Assembly (NCBI RefSeq): GCF_028640845.1
Contig: NC_080539.1
Span: forward strand, 165,242,236 to 165,306,235
Reading direction: 5' to 3'
From: Ahaetulla prasina
Taxonomy: Eukaryota; Chordata; Lepidosauria; Squamata; Colubridae
Length of the DNA: 64,000 nt
The notes below the pieces were generated by a model. It did not search any database, was not told the origin of the DNA, and worked only from the letters and a program-made list of their open reading frames with translations. Made by a program: the position numbers and the translations under genes. Below, piece by piece: positions 47,701 through 56,651 of the stretch (position 1 is the first letter of the stretch; each line of letters begins with the position of its first letter).

Positions 47701-47849
47701 GCATCCACGAACTGGCATCCACGGCCTTCTCTTCCAACCAACATTGGAGTGTAATCACCATGACAACTGTTGCTGGGGGCGGGTCCTTCTCAGAGAAGGG
47801 AATCACGCCTGGTAGGGAACAATAGGAGCCGCCTTGCAAAGAAGTTGCA

Positions 47850-47907
<58 letters not shown>

Positions 47908-50900
47908 CCCGGGCTGGGGGGGATGAGAAGGTAGCCATGCTGAATTAAGCTGGTCACTCCAGAAGGTCAAGGGGTTGGTCAAAAGCAGTAATTGCCATCT
48001 CTCTCTTAAAACAGGTCATGGATTGAATGACACCAGCGATACTTTCTTTGTGTATCATTCTTGTAAAAGAAAAGTTCCCCTTTTGAGTTGGTGGTGGTGA
48101 GGAAACCACGGGCTTTTGAAGGCAGTAAGGTACAAGGGAAAGGGCATAAAAATAGAAGAGGAGCTGTGCTAGATCGATTCAAGGACCAATTGGATACAGC
48201 AAAACGGTTCATCATAGGATGAAAGGAAGCTAGAAGGGGAGCAGTTTTCTGCTTCATGTTCCCCCCCCCCCCGCAATTATATTGAGGAACATAATGTCTT
48301 GGATACTAGGTAGTCTTTTCTGACTGCCGTTGGTAAGCCTTTTACGCTGCATAGATGCGTGTAATCAAACCTTTAAAGCCAGCCACCTTAGTTGCCATCA
48401 CTTAGCTGTGGAAGCGGATTCTGTAATCGACTCGGTGCTCTGAGAATAAGTTATTGCTTTTGTTGATTCTGAATCGTTCGCTATTCAGCTTCATTGAGTG
48501 ATTTGTGCTTTCTGTAGCGTGAAAAAGGAAGGGGGGAAAAAATCTCTAGACCATGCATAATTTGATATAGCTCTCTTATTATCCTTCCCGGTTTTTTTCT
48601 ATGTGAAAAAGCCCCATAGAGTGAAGCCTTTCTTTGTATTCTAACTGAAGTCAGCATGACTTGTCTGGCCCATCAAAGTTATGTCTAAAGGCACAAGATG
48701 CAGCAACCTTCACGAAGCTCAGCAAATTCTGGGTCCTGGAACCCTCCTGTGGTCACCTTCAATTTCTGTAGGGGAAAGCCAGGAAATAAATGTTATGGGT
48801 AGGTTGGGTTTGAGGTGGGTTTGACCCATTTATAATTTTTTAAAATATTTTTTTTTATTAAAAAACAAACAAATATAAAACATTCCATCTTTCCTTCTGC
48901 AATGTGTTGTTTGGGTACATACATCTCTGTGCTACATCGTTCCTCATTTATCACATCTTTTTTTTTCCCATAAAAAAGTTTTATTTTTACGATCATGTTG
49001 AACAACTCATTCAATGTACAGTTATATACAATTAGTCGGGCCTGTCCAGTCACCACCCCACTTTTTAACACTCTTCCCTCTTTTACCTTCTTTTACTTTC
49101 CAGACCTTCCTCTCCTTCTCTTATCTACATCCTCTCCTCCCTCCACCCTACACCTTCCTTCTCCCTCTTCTACCCCTCTTCCTTCCTCTTCTCCTCTTTC
49201 CTACCTCCTACTCTCTCTTTTCTCCCTCCCCACCGTTCTAAAATGGCAACTGGGCAGACCCGACCCTACATTAATTATATTTATACATCTTCAATAATCC
49301 CTGTACATTAACCATCACTAGCCTCAACCCCCCAATTCCCCTCCCCCTTACCCCCTTACGCCCCACCCCCCACCCCGACTTCCCAGAACAAAATGCAGGG
49401 TATCAAAACTAACAATCATAATCTAAAATAATTCCTAAATTATAATCTCTAGTCTCTCCACACTTAGTCACACTCTCAATTCCCCTCTCCTTCAGAAATA
49501 TATCTAATACAAAATATTTCCTAAATTTACTCATATGCTATTTGATATTTTTTTATCTGATACTTATTTTGAATATAATCAATCCACATTTTCCATTCTA
49601 AAATATATTTTTCTTGTGTATAGTCTTTCAAGTAAGCAGAGATTTTTGCCATTTCTGCCAGATTTGATACTTTAAGTGTCCATTCTTCAATTGTAGGTAA
49701 TTCTTCTTTCTTCCAATATTGAGCAATCAAAAGTCTTGCGGCTGTTATTAAGTTCAAAATCAATTTAGTCTCTATAGCTGTACAATCCATAATTATTCCT
49801 AGTAAAAGAACTGCAGTAAACTTAATCTTCTTTTCAAAATATTCTGCATGATCCACCATACTTTAATCCAAAATGCTTTAACTTTTTTACAAGTCCACCA
49901 TATATGGTAATAAGTGGCATCTTCACAATCGCATCTCCAACATTTAGCCTGTACATTAGGATACATACATGACAATTTTTTGGGGTCTAAATGCCATCTA
50001 TAAAACATCTTATAAAAATTTTCTCTCATATTTTGCGCTTGTGTAAATTTAACATTCCTCACCCAAATTCTTTCCCAAGTTTCCAACATTATTGGTTGCT
50101 GAAAATTTTGTGCCCACTTAATCATACAATCCTTAACCAATTCAGTCTCTGAGTCTATTTCTACTAATACATTATACAACCTCTTAATATGCTGTTGGCC
50201 TTGATCTCTCATTTGTTTTAACAAATTATCCTCAATTTGCTTAACACCTATTTTTTGATCTAATTTCCATCTAGCTTGTAATTGTCCATATTGGAACCAT
50301 GTATAATTTTTCCCTTCCTCCCCCATTTATCACATCTTTTCACGTTCACATTAACATTAATTTTATAATACGTTAAGTACATTACACATTTAAATGTTGT
50401 AAAATTCCCCTTTTTCTTCTTAGCATCTGTCAATAATAATACACTATTAACACCAAATATCATTATTCTCTTCATACATATAGTAATAGTTTTCATCTTA
50501 TTTACAGTATAACTCACTCTTAATATATTTTCTACTTATTTTTGGTCTCCTTCATTTCCAAACTCTCTTTTTATTCTCCAACCATTGATAAAATGCTTCC
50601 CATATTATATAATATTCAGTTTGCTCTTTCTTTTTAATTAGTAACGTTAATCTATTCATTTCTGCAAATTGTAATCCTTATCACCTTATCTTCAATAGGA
50701 ATCTTTCCACTTTTCCAGTGTTGTTTTTGAGGGGAATAGCATTGGACTTGTTATGCTTTAAGTTTTATGGAGGGAAGGTCTATTCTTGTTGATACGAAAA
50801 GGCTGACCTTAAAATATGATCATAATGTCTTAAATACATCATCATGTTAATGTAACAGAAAAAGCCAGGGAGATGTGGAAAATGAGTTTGAATTAAAAAA

Positions 50901-53900
50901 AAAAGTCAACAGATATGACATTGAGTAGGCAAATGAATGGAATAACCTGTAAAATGGGTTGAAGCTGAGGGAAGAGAGCAAAGGGAAGATATTACCTTGT
51001 TTAGAGCCGTGCTTAGAATGCAGGAAAGGCATTTTATTCATAAATGTTATTGTTATCCCTACAAAGGTTCAGCCAAAATGATCTTTCACAGTCACGTTAT
51101 CATGTCACTGGTTCTTTTCTTTTACTGTTTGTGATTATGCTGACCTTTTCTCCAATACCCATCCATTGTTTATTATCTTGATATGTCTACTGCAATATTG
51201 TCTTTGTGTGCTAGCTGGCACTGCTAGCTGTATTAAATGGCTCCCCCCACCCCCAATTCCTATTGTCATTTTTCTCCAAATGAAAATGAAGAGTGTTACC
51301 TTTGAAGAGAAGCCAGCATAATTGTGGCATCTCACGGCGTGCTCAGAGTTGATCTTTATTTCATATGCACTTTTATATCTTCACTGGCATTGGCGGTTTA
51401 TGTAAAGTTTTTGAAAAAGGTGTCTCTTTAATTCTTAACAATATCATCCTCCAGTCCATCAATCCACCATGAAACTGTATCTTCCTCTTCAATGTTTCTA
51501 TATCCTTGGTCCTTTCCCATTCATTCTGCTCCCCACAAACATGCTGTATCTCCTCTAAAACTTTCCAAAGGTTTGTCTCACTCGTGAAAACTCTGCTTTT
51601 TAACTTGGACATCTGTCTTCTTTTCCTGTCCATTTCTGTTTATACAATATTATTCCTCAAATCCGTGCACAAGGCATCTTTTCATAGATGCCTTTGGAAT
51701 AGCAAATACCTTTTTGTAACAAATGAGAGATGCATGCAGTCAAAATAATTGTATACAATTTTTGTCAGTCTTTATTCCCATCATTTTCCTTTGCCATTTC
51801 CCATATTTACATTCAGATTGTAAACCACATGAAATACAAGTCTGCACTGTGCCAAGTCCATAGAGAGGGCTATATAAGTTGTAGCAACATCCTACCAACA
51901 TAAAAAAGGGTATTTCTGTTTATAGCTGTCTACAGAATACAGGTAATTCTTGTAATAGGTCTACCAGTCACGAGCAAGATCAAAGAGCTAAAATTGAGCT
52001 CAGAGGCAGAACTAAGATTTTGAAGTTCAGACTGACAAGCCAAACGTGTTTTCAGCAGAGATAGTCATGTCTTCCAGTTTGGCAAGGATGTTGACATTGA
52101 TCCTGCCAGTGAAGTCCCTGGGCAGATTGAAAGGTAAAAATCACTGATACGGCTGTTTCTGCCTCCAAGAGAGTCTAGACTTGGTTGTTGATGGACGTGG
52201 AAGTAACTCTTATTCCTGAACTGATTATGAAAAGCAAAAGCACCTCTATCATAGAGACCTCTCATCCGTGCCCTACTATCCTCGAAGAATGATTGTGATT
52301 TTTATTCTTATTATTTTTCCCCATTTTAACCTAACACAGCAAAATCAGGATTTGGTATTACTAATCCCCCATTTGCAGTTAAGTTTAGGATGAGAAGTGT
52401 AGCTCAGGATTTTAAGGCACAGTTAGTGCCAGTAGCTGCTCAGAAAATATGGTTTCAGGATAGCAGAATATGAGTTACATATACATCAGTTTACGTGGAA
52501 ACGGCAAAAGGAGAAAAGGAAGAAATCTAACAATTCTCAAAATTATAGTGGCCATTTTCCCTGATAATGTCCAGAAGGATGTGAGTTTTGATCTTTTGCC
52601 ATTCTGACCTAGAAGAAGATAAAAACTAGATTCTTTGCATTATAATGCTTAGATACCTAAAAGATCTAGAATCCTATTGTGGCATTACTATTTTTTTTTT
52701 TAAGTAAAGGAACACGCTAAACCTACCAAGTTTTCTTTTCATTTATGCACATTAGACATGTTTGTAAAAATACTAAAACTGTTTTTACTAGATGTGCGTA
52801 TGCATCAAGGGTGAAATCCAGCGGGTTCTGACAGGTTCTGGAGAACCGATAGCGGAAATTTTGAGCAGTTTGGAGAATCGGCAAATGCCACCTCTGGCTG
52901 GCCCCAGAGTGGGGAGGGAATGGAGATTCTGCAGTATCCTTCCCCTGCTACGCCCACCAAGCCTCACAACGCCCACCAAACCACGCCCACAGAACTGGTA
53001 GTAAACAAAATTGGATTTCACCACTGATATGCATACGCTTCCTGTAGAGATGTGCATCGAGTGGAAAATAGTTTTTTAGTTACCTGAAACACACATTGCC
53101 TTCTGATGAACCATTCTGGATGAGCCATGACTAGCAGAAACAAAATTGTTGCCATGCCCTGGTTATGTGGAGCTTTGCCGCTCAGAGTCAATAATCCTGT
53201 TGTTGAACAGCTTAGTCTCCCTCTTGATGTCTTGAAGTCTTCCTTTGCTAACATTCCTTTAAACATTTCCATACCTGATTGTCTTCCTTCATATTGGAAC
53301 TATCTCTAGCTGAAGATTATGTCCCACAATGCCCTTCTGGGTGACACTGAGTTAATCACTTCCTTTTATTTTATTTTATTTTATTTATTTATTTGTCACA
53401 ACAATATATATAAGCATCACACAAAAATATTATATAGTATATAAACATATATATGAGGAAATATAAGGAAGTATAAGCATATATATATAAGAAGAAGAAA
53501 AAACCAATAGGACAGGAACTGTAGGCACGTTTGTGCTCTTATGCACGCCCCTTATGGTCCTCTTAGGAATGGGGTGAGGTCAATAGTAGAAAGTTTTTGG
53601 TTAAAGCTTTTGGGATTATGGGAAGAGACCACAGAGTCAGGTAAAGTGTTCCAAGCACTGATGATTCTGTTGCAGAAGTCATATTTTCTGCAATCTAGAT
53701 TAAAGCGGTTAACATTAAGTTTAAATCTATTGGTTGCTCTTGTATTATTGTAATTAAAGCTGAAACAGTCTTTAACAGGAAGGACATTACAATAGATGAT
53801 TCTATGAGTTAAACTTAGGTCTTGTCGAAGGCAACGGAGTTCTAAGTTTTCTAAGTCTAGGATTTCAAGTCTGGTGGGATAAAGTATTTTGCTGTTTTCA

Positions 53901-54834
53901 GAGGAGTGAAGAACTCTTGTAAAATATTTTTAGGCACACTGCCTTCATATGGTTATCACTGTAAGGGTAAAATGAAGAGGCATCCTTTTGTAAGTCAGTT
54001 TTTGCTCCTGACCATAGGACGCAAATTAGCCAAAACCAAACCTGTGAAGAATTTGGTTTGCCCGTTCTCTCCCCTCCTGTGCTCAGTAGCTTCCAACAAG
54101 GCTTATCTCAACAGCCGGAGGAAGCTGCTAAGGGTGGGGCGGGGGAGGTGGGGGGGGAAGGGTCCCGACTCTCAATCCTGTCTTCCCAGCACCTTCTCTT
54201 TCGTGCCTCACCCTTATCTGTTTCATCACTGTGTTTTTCCTCCTCAAAAGTAAAATAGTAAAGTAGAAGTAAAAAAAAACAAAAACACTTCTGGCAGCAA
54301 GGATAGCAATTTGAGGCATATTCAGAACCAAATGACCTTATTTTGTTTCCTACCTGGACCAAAATTATCTGTTTTGGTTCAGACATCAGCCACCCAAAAG
54401 CAACTGCATTGTGCACAGAACAATTTGTGCAGGAATTACTTTGCGTATTGGTAGCTTGCACTTAAAATGACATTGTATTGTCTCATCTTGTCAAATTGCT
54501 CCAGCAGGTGGCGACTTGTGAAGCTAAACCGGCATCCAGTGCATGCTGTTTTGCAGTAGGATCTCTCTCCGGGGCTTCATATCCATTTTCAGCTTTGCAA
54601 TATATTGTTTTCCTTTAAAAAAAAATAAAATCCTTACCCTGACACAATTATTTCTTATGGAAGGCAGATTGCAGTAAAGTTTAAAGAATGCTGAGGTGCT
54701 TTTGACTGTAATGAGTTTTTATTTTCTCTCTTCCCAGCAACCCCAGAGTGCAAGTTGCAGCAATTCAAGGAGGTGCTTTACAAAAATTGCTGGTTATTTT
54801 GGCCACAGATCAGTCCTTGGCAGTAAAGAAAAAG
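29682..54834 (+). CDS. SIL1: SIL1 (BiP nucleotide exchange factor), coding span, 3' end off window
   Basis: SIL1 is the ER-lumenal nucleotide exchange factor that releases ADP from the Hsp70 chaperone BiP (HSPA5). Seven coding exons join in frame on the plus strand: 29682-29786, 30339-30486, 35228-35348, 39834-39942, 41787-41978, 43043-43164, 54738-54834. That is 298 codons without a stop; the human protein, about 461 residues by recollection, implies about 165 residues beyond the window. The N-terminus has a signal peptide (hydrophobic core about residues 14-30). Then come an acidic stretch, the conserved [17 protein letters not shown], and armadillo-type helices ([37 protein letters not shown]). 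Sequons NNS and NSS are present. Introns are loaded with transposons. Confidence 0.96.
30339..30486 (+). CDS. SIL1: SIL1 exon, acidic N-terminal region (36-85)
   Basis: Encodes [15 protein letters not shown], a run of Glu, then [16 protein letters not shown]. Acceptor TATGTAG, donor GTAATA. EFALT and the VFxPTxxWQ pattern match the SIL1 family. Confidence 0.95.
30702..30976. mobile_element. hAT-type MITE, CAGGGGTGAAAT family
   Basis: Ends 'caggggtgaaatcta' and 'gcatttcacccctg' with a perfect 8-bp duplication 'ccctcttc' (30694-30701, 30977-30984). The interior has a palindrome with 11-bp arms ACTTCCTGGTT/AACCAGGAAGT (30832-30855) and 'gcgcatgc'-like sites. This is the reference copy of a family with eight copies in SIL1. 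Confidence 0.88.
31158..31398. repeat. Truncated TACAGG-family MITE
   Basis: The right two thirds of the element, with 'ccccattgactttg', 'ggtgatcacatggccc' and the 'taacgaatggttgtaagttg' to 'tacctgta' end. Confidence 0.75.
31840..32776. mobile_element. hAT-type MITE (CAGAGGTGGGC family) with inner insertion
   Basis: Ends 'cagaggtgggctgc' and 'gcccacccctg', with a perfect 8-bp duplication 'tgtaaagc' (31832-31839, 32777-32784). The element itself covers 31840-32217 and the last few bases at 32767-32776. The middle is a second MITE inserted near its right end. Confidence 0.85.
32218..32766. mobile_element. Multi-hairpin CAGGGGTGAAAT-family MITE inside another MITE
   Basis: It begins 'cagtggtgaaatg' and ends 'gcatttcatcccttt'. 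The flanks share 'gcccaccc' (32211-32218 and 32766-32773). The interior is an alternating set of inverted blocks: 'gcttttaaaag' occurs several times, and 'aagcctctga' pairs with 'tcagaggctt'. It would fold into several stacked hairpins. Confidence 0.8.
33124..34901 (+). mobile_element. L2/CR1-group LINE, 5'-truncated, with RT domain and one frameshift
   Basis: The frame from about 33132 to 34187 encodes a reverse transcriptase: [57 protein letters not shown] and the catalytic YADDTQLY. One missing base near 34185 (…RPF then stop) shifts the frame. It reopens at 34223 with [23 protein letters not shown] and a final WNELPPGLR, ending at 34699. A 3' UTR follows with 'gccctgagtccttcgggaga' and an (AATA)n tail (34868-34901). 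It is G+C-rich against AT-rich intron DNA and little degraded, so it is fairly young. No endonuclease domain is present. Confidence 0.9.
34868..34901 (+). repeat. (AATA)n tail
   Basis: Eight or so tandem AATA units forming the 3' end of the LINE just upstream. Confidence 0.9.
35228..35348 (+). CDS. SIL1: SIL1 exon (85-125)
   Basis: Encodes [20 protein letters not shown] and on to DSPKSK plus a split Arg codon. Acceptor TTTTTAG, donor GTATAC. This is the most conserved N-terminal SIL1 segment. Confidence 0.95.
35582..35745 (-). repeat. CR1-type 3' end with short AATAG tail
   Basis: Same family as at 26908-27395: 'tattggccaagtgtgattg', 'gcatatgctctcagtgtaca'. It has two tail units only. Confidence 0.8.
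36004..37111. mobile_element. 1.1-kb composite CAGGGGTGAAAT-family element
   Basis: Ends 'caggggtgaaatct' and 'gcatttcacccctg', with a perfect 8-bp duplication 'ctttaatc' (35996-36003, 37112-37119). Inside, from the left: a family-typical head, a stretch like the TACAGG-family end (36100-36165), a (TTCC)n array, CT- and CA-repeats, and about 600 bp of G+C-rich sequence. Long open frames here come from low complexity and G+C, not genes. Confidence 0.82.
36176..36395 (+). repeat. (TTCC)n, (CT)n and (CA)n tracts
   Basis: About 20 TTCC units (36188-36266), then CT-rich sequence and a CA tract (36359-36392), all inside the composite MITE. The pyrimidine-rich strand could form triplex or other non-B DNA. 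Confidence 0.92.
38174..38567. mobile_element. TACAGG-family MITE, near complete
   Basis: From 'tacaggcagtcctcgactta' to 'gttgaagactaccta', about 394 bp, with inverted ends and AT-rich repeats 'cttaac', 'gtaagt', 'gatcac'. No coding frame. This family is one of the commonest in the window. Confidence 0.8.
38816..39065 (+). repeat. tRNA-derived SINE, snake type
   Basis: Head 'agtggttagagtgcagtact', box B 'cagttcaaatctc', body 'aaaatgaagacccagattg', tail 'gtgaagccgtatataagtct' and 'gctattgctattgct'. The head contains locally duplicated 'tactgcag' units, an expansion within the tRNA-like part. Confidence 0.78.
39834..39942 (+). CDS. SIL1: SIL1 exon (125-161)
   Basis: Encodes (R)[20 protein letters not shown] and on to DDTPEEK. 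Acceptor ATGTTAG, donor GTATGA. Frame and phase agree with both neighbours. Confidence 0.95.
40444..40713. mobile_element. hAT-type MITE (CAGGGGTCCCCAACC family)
   Basis: Right end 'ggttggggacccctg', left end 'cagagttccccatcg'; flanks 'ttttagag' and 'ttttagtg' match at 7 of 8. It contains 'tgcatgca' and 'gcgcacatgggcgc' stretches. A truncated second copy is at 46870. Confidence 0.78.
41484..41703. mobile_element. CAGGGGTGAAAT-family MITE
   Basis: 'cagtggtgaaatccaa' to 'tggatttcacccctg', 220 bp. Flanks 'agttgttt' and 'gtttgttt' match at 6 of 8. It lies 83 bp upstream of a SIL1 exon, close to the splice acceptor. Confidence 0.82.
41787..41978 (+). CDS. SIL1: SIL1 exon, first armadillo-type helices (162-225)
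   Basis: 192 bp encoding [20 protein letters not shown] and on to SDLEYYVHQ. Acceptor TTTCTAG, donor GTAGAT. It contains an NNS glycosylation sequon within FNNSAS. Confidence 0.96.
42070..42262 (-). repeat. tRNA-derived SINE, snake type, internal deletion
   Basis: The minus-strand copy of the SINE at 38816: 'gagtcaaccttgagccggtc', 'ctgggtcctgatttcac', 'gcaatagc' at the tail. Part of the tail region is missing. Confidence 0.75.
43043..43164 (+). CDS. SIL1: SIL1 exon, armadillo repeat (226-266)
   Basis: Encodes [20 protein letters not shown] and on to VLGAALS plus a split Ser codon. Acceptor TATCATAG, donor GTGAGC. The pattern LLSxGGLQ..INGLNS is SIL1-typical, with an NSS sequon. Confidence 0.96.
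43245..43461. mobile_element. Mariner-like MITE (CTGTGTTTCCCC family)
   Basis: Ends 'ctgtgtttcccccaaaataa' and 'ttatttttggggaaacatag', flanked on each side by TA (43243-43244, 43462-43463). Interior 'cttatattaatttttgctcc' and several 'ggcttatttt' repeats. No coding frame. Confidence 0.83.
43593..43843 (-). repeat. SINE with L2-like tail
   Basis: Minus-strand copy of the SINE at 61413-61681. From the right: head, 'gcaattactgcaggctcgag' box B region, 'aaggttgactcagccttcc' and tail 'gccttgagtcttcggaga', with a poly-A run read as T at 43601-43611. Confidence 0.82.
44677..44800 (+). mobile_element. hAT-type MITE (CAGGGGTGTCAAACTC), right end lost
   Basis: A clear left end 'caggggtgtcaaactcac', 'gtcacatgac', and a 'ggcccgcggcccggg' core. 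The expected complementary right end is missing. Confidence 0.65.
44810..46160 (+). other. SIL1: SIL1 intron, nothing recognised
   Basis: AT-rich intron sequence with no repeat family, exon or RNA gene that I recognise. Confidence 0.45.
46171..46565. mobile_element. TACAGG-family MITE, complete reference copy
   Basis: 'tacaggtagtcctcgacttg' to 'gtcaatgactgcctgta', 395 bp. The middle has 'cagcatccccatagtcatg', 'tcccggggtcatgtgatcac' and 'cttaacaactgcagtgattc'. The near-palindromic ends start and stop with TA. Confidence 0.85.
46870..47087. mobile_element. CAGGGGTCCCCAACC-family MITE
   Basis: Left end 'cagggggtccccaacctgtg' and 'gggccatgaggggtttgcaa', like 40444-40713 in reverse. The right end decays near 'gcaaagccagaaatgtgggg'. 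Confidence 0.7.
47851..47906 (+). repeat. (CA)n microsatellite
   Basis: About 25 CA units, nearly uninterrupted, in a SIL1 intron. Confidence 0.95.
48836..50700 (-). mobile_element. Older L1 3' end, split by a younger L1
   Basis: The two flanks of the younger insertion (48836-48961 and 50324-50700) join into one continuous AT-rich sequence like a squamate L1 3' region. An AATAAA lies near the left end. Boundaries are approximate. Confidence 0.55.
48962..50323 (-). mobile_element. 5'-truncated L1 LINE with 17-bp target duplication
   Basis: Two frames on the minus strand (50326-49799 and 49859-49527) encode the C-terminus of L1 ORF2. The first carries the [19 protein letters not shown] motif; a frameshift near 49.83-49.86 kb separates the frames. 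The 3' UTR (49526-48968) holds a purine-rich tract and a G-run cluster, and ends in a poly-A tail (T-run at 48957-48968). The direct repeat 'catttatcacatctttt' (48945-48961 and 50324-50340) is the target duplication. The catalytic RT domain was lost by 5' truncation. Confidence 0.88.
50720..52790 (+). other. SIL1: SIL1 intron, nothing recognised
   Basis: No repeat family, exon or RNA gene identified. Open frames of up to 86 codons on either strand (for example 51633-51373 on the minus strand) lack similarity I can name. Confidence 0.4.
52806..53026. mobile_element. CAGGGGTGAAAT-family MITE, opposite orientation
   Basis: 'caagggtgaaatccag' to 'ttggatttcaccactg'. Flanks 'gtatgcat' and 'atatgcat' match at 7 of 8. 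It resembles 41484-41703 in reverse. Confidence 0.84.
53363..53905 (-). mobile_element. Non-LTR retrotransposon 3' end
   Basis: The minus strand encodes a degenerate ORF end with [18 protein letters not shown] and NPKSFNQKL, the W-N-x-L-P pattern at the C-terminus of CR1/L2-group ORF2. A 3' UTR with TA-repeats and an (ATAAA)n/(AAAAT)n tail at 53363-53395 follow. The clade is uncertain. Confidence 0.65.
54738..54834 (+). CDS. SIL1: SIL1 exon, armadillo repeat (266-298)
   Basis: Encodes (S)[20 protein letters not shown] and on to QSLAVKKK. Acceptor TTCCCAG, donor GTACAG. It follows an 11.6-kb intron. No further SIL1 exon could be found from 54835 to 64000, so the next lies beyond the window. 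Confidence 0.95.
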
Positions 54835-55139
54835 GTACAGGGGGGAGAACATATAGAACGGAATATTTTACTGGAATGTTTATAGCTGCCTATGCGGGAA
54901 TGGAAATATCCATGAGAATGGCTGGGCAAAAAGTGGAAAGATTACATTATGAGATTGTTAATGTTAGATTTCTCCTAACATTTAAAGGTGCTAGCACTAA
55001 TCAGCAAAGGTCATGCCCCTTTGCTCATTAATGCTAGCAGAACTGGGCTGGATGGGCAGTAGATGTCAACAGAGAAACAACAACCTTCTTTGCTTCTGTC
55101 TTGTGGTCACCTGAATTTTGCAGCCCAGATCTGATAATC
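54835..55139 (+). other. SIL1: SIL1 intron start, nothing recognised
   Basis: Sequence after the last visible SIL1 exon. The frame stays open for some codons past the donor, but the GTACAG donor and loss of family match show this is intron. Confidence 0.5.
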
Positions 55140-55721
55140 CTGTGATGGTGAACCTATGGCACGCGTCAGGGGTGAAATGCTCCTGCTTCGGACTGGATCA
55201 CCCGATCTGGTAGCGATGGCGGCGGGTGGTTCAGAGAACTGGTAGCAAAAATCCCTGTCGTCCCCCCCCCACACCCACAGCTTAGCCACATGATCATCAG
55301 AGGGTTTTTTTTTTAACTTTTAAAAGCATTTTTTCTTTGGCCGAAAAAATGCTTTTAAAATTTAAAAAAAAAGTTGGCCACACCCACCCAGTCACATTAT
55401 TATCCCCCACCAAGCCATGCCCACAGAACCGGTAGTAACAAATTTTACATTTCACCTCTGGCAGGCGTGTCAGAGGTGGTATGCAGCACCCTCTCTCTGG
55501 GCATGCAGGCCATCGCCCCAGCTCAGCTCTGCCGTGCATGTATGCGTGCCTCCCACCAGCCAACTAGTCTTTGGGTCTCGGCTGTACATACACGGGGGGG
55601 CCCCCGCACATTCATGTGGGGGGGCGGGGTGCATGCGGGGGGGCGCACAGAAGTTGCATTCTGGGGGTTTGTGCGCGCGTGCGCTTGGGGCACTAGGTTC
55701 GGAAAAGGTTACCCATCACTG
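55140..55721. mobile_element. CAGTGATGG-family hAT MITE with inner insertion
   Basis: Left end 'ctgtgatggtgaacctatgg', right end 'aaaggttacccatcactg'. Flanks 'tgataatc' and 'tgatagtc' match at 7 of 8. The right part is G+C-rich with 'ggggcggggtgcatgcgggg'. It is interrupted at 55167-55460. Confidence 0.82.
55167..55460. mobile_element. CAGGGGTGAAAT-family MITE nested in another MITE
   Basis: 'caggggtgaaatgctcc' to 'acatttcacctctg'. Flanks 'gcacgcgt' and 'gcaggcgt' match at 7 of 8. It has the 'cttttaaaagc' hairpin modules seen at 32218-32766, in a shorter form. Confidence 0.84.
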
Positions 55722-56028
55722 TGATAGTCCAATCACCAAACAGCTTTGAAGGTTGAAATCTTCCTTCTGTGATAATCACTGAAACATCTTGACACTTGAT
55801 CATCTCACTTAAGTTTGAAAACAATTCTTAGTGAAGGCTTTAGTTGCAGGTAAGGCACATGGGACCAGGATATAATGGCTTTGAGCTTAGGCAATCCTTA
55901 TTAAGCCATCTTTTGCTCCTGGAAAATATGTGGGAGGCACATTTTTAAAAAGTATTTGTTTAGTTTGGTTTATGTTCTAACCGTCTCCACAGAGCACACT
56001 TATAATCTGTTTTAGACAAAAAAGCGGT

Positions 56029-56651
56029 TGGTTGACTGCAATCTCTGTTTATTCATAACTTTATCCCAATCTGTCGTGTCCCACTCCCCTTCCGACGGCC
56101 GGGTCTGGGAAGTCTGTATCAAGCGTGGCCACGAAGCCTCTGCAGCTTTGCCAAATCCCTTTCAGATTTCTCAGGGCAGGCAGGAATCCAAGGTGTGACT
56201 TCAGCAAACCAGATGAGACTGCTTGACTCAAGGAATGCCAAAAAGCAGATCCTTTATATAGGCCATGGGGTGTGGCTCCATGACTCAGCACTTATCCAGG
56301 CCTGCCCCTCCCTTCCTTTTGCTGACGTCGCCTCTCAGATCTCCGGAAGCCGGGATCCATCCACTGTGAATTCCCTTCCTCCTGATCTGCTGCCAGCAAT
56401 TCTAGCACGTGGCTGGCTTCGTGCTCACACACTGTAGGAGTGAGGTTTGTTTGTTCATTCCTGACATTCTGTCCGGACATGGTGCCAGGGCTGGGGGCTG
56501 GAGGCATGCCAGGCCGTTCCTCTTCATTATCAGACTCTGAATCGGATAGCAGACCCGGTAGGAGATGGGAGGGGCCCGGCTGAGGAGAGGAGGGAGGACA
56601 AGGCACAACACAATCCGTCCTCAGAGTTGCATGCAGCAGAAAGACATAACA
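56029..56651 (-). mobile_element. LTR-like element, minus strand
   Basis: On the minus strand it begins near TGTTGTGCC (56610) or further upstream at TGTTATGTC (56651). It has a TATA box 'cctatataaagg' (56262-56251) and an AATAAA (56053-56048), and ends near 'cagtcaacca'. The U3-like part is partly open, with SDSESDNEEERPG. No target duplication was found, so limits are uncertain. It is unrelated to LTRs A and B. Confidence 0.55.

Noticed and set aside
53018..53272. 84-codon minus-strand frame next to a MITE
   Set aside because: No similarity I can name, and it overlaps the end of the MITE.
54835..55031. Extension of the last SIL1 exon past 54834
   Set aside because: The open frame passes a GTACAG donor and loses SIL1 similarity at once.
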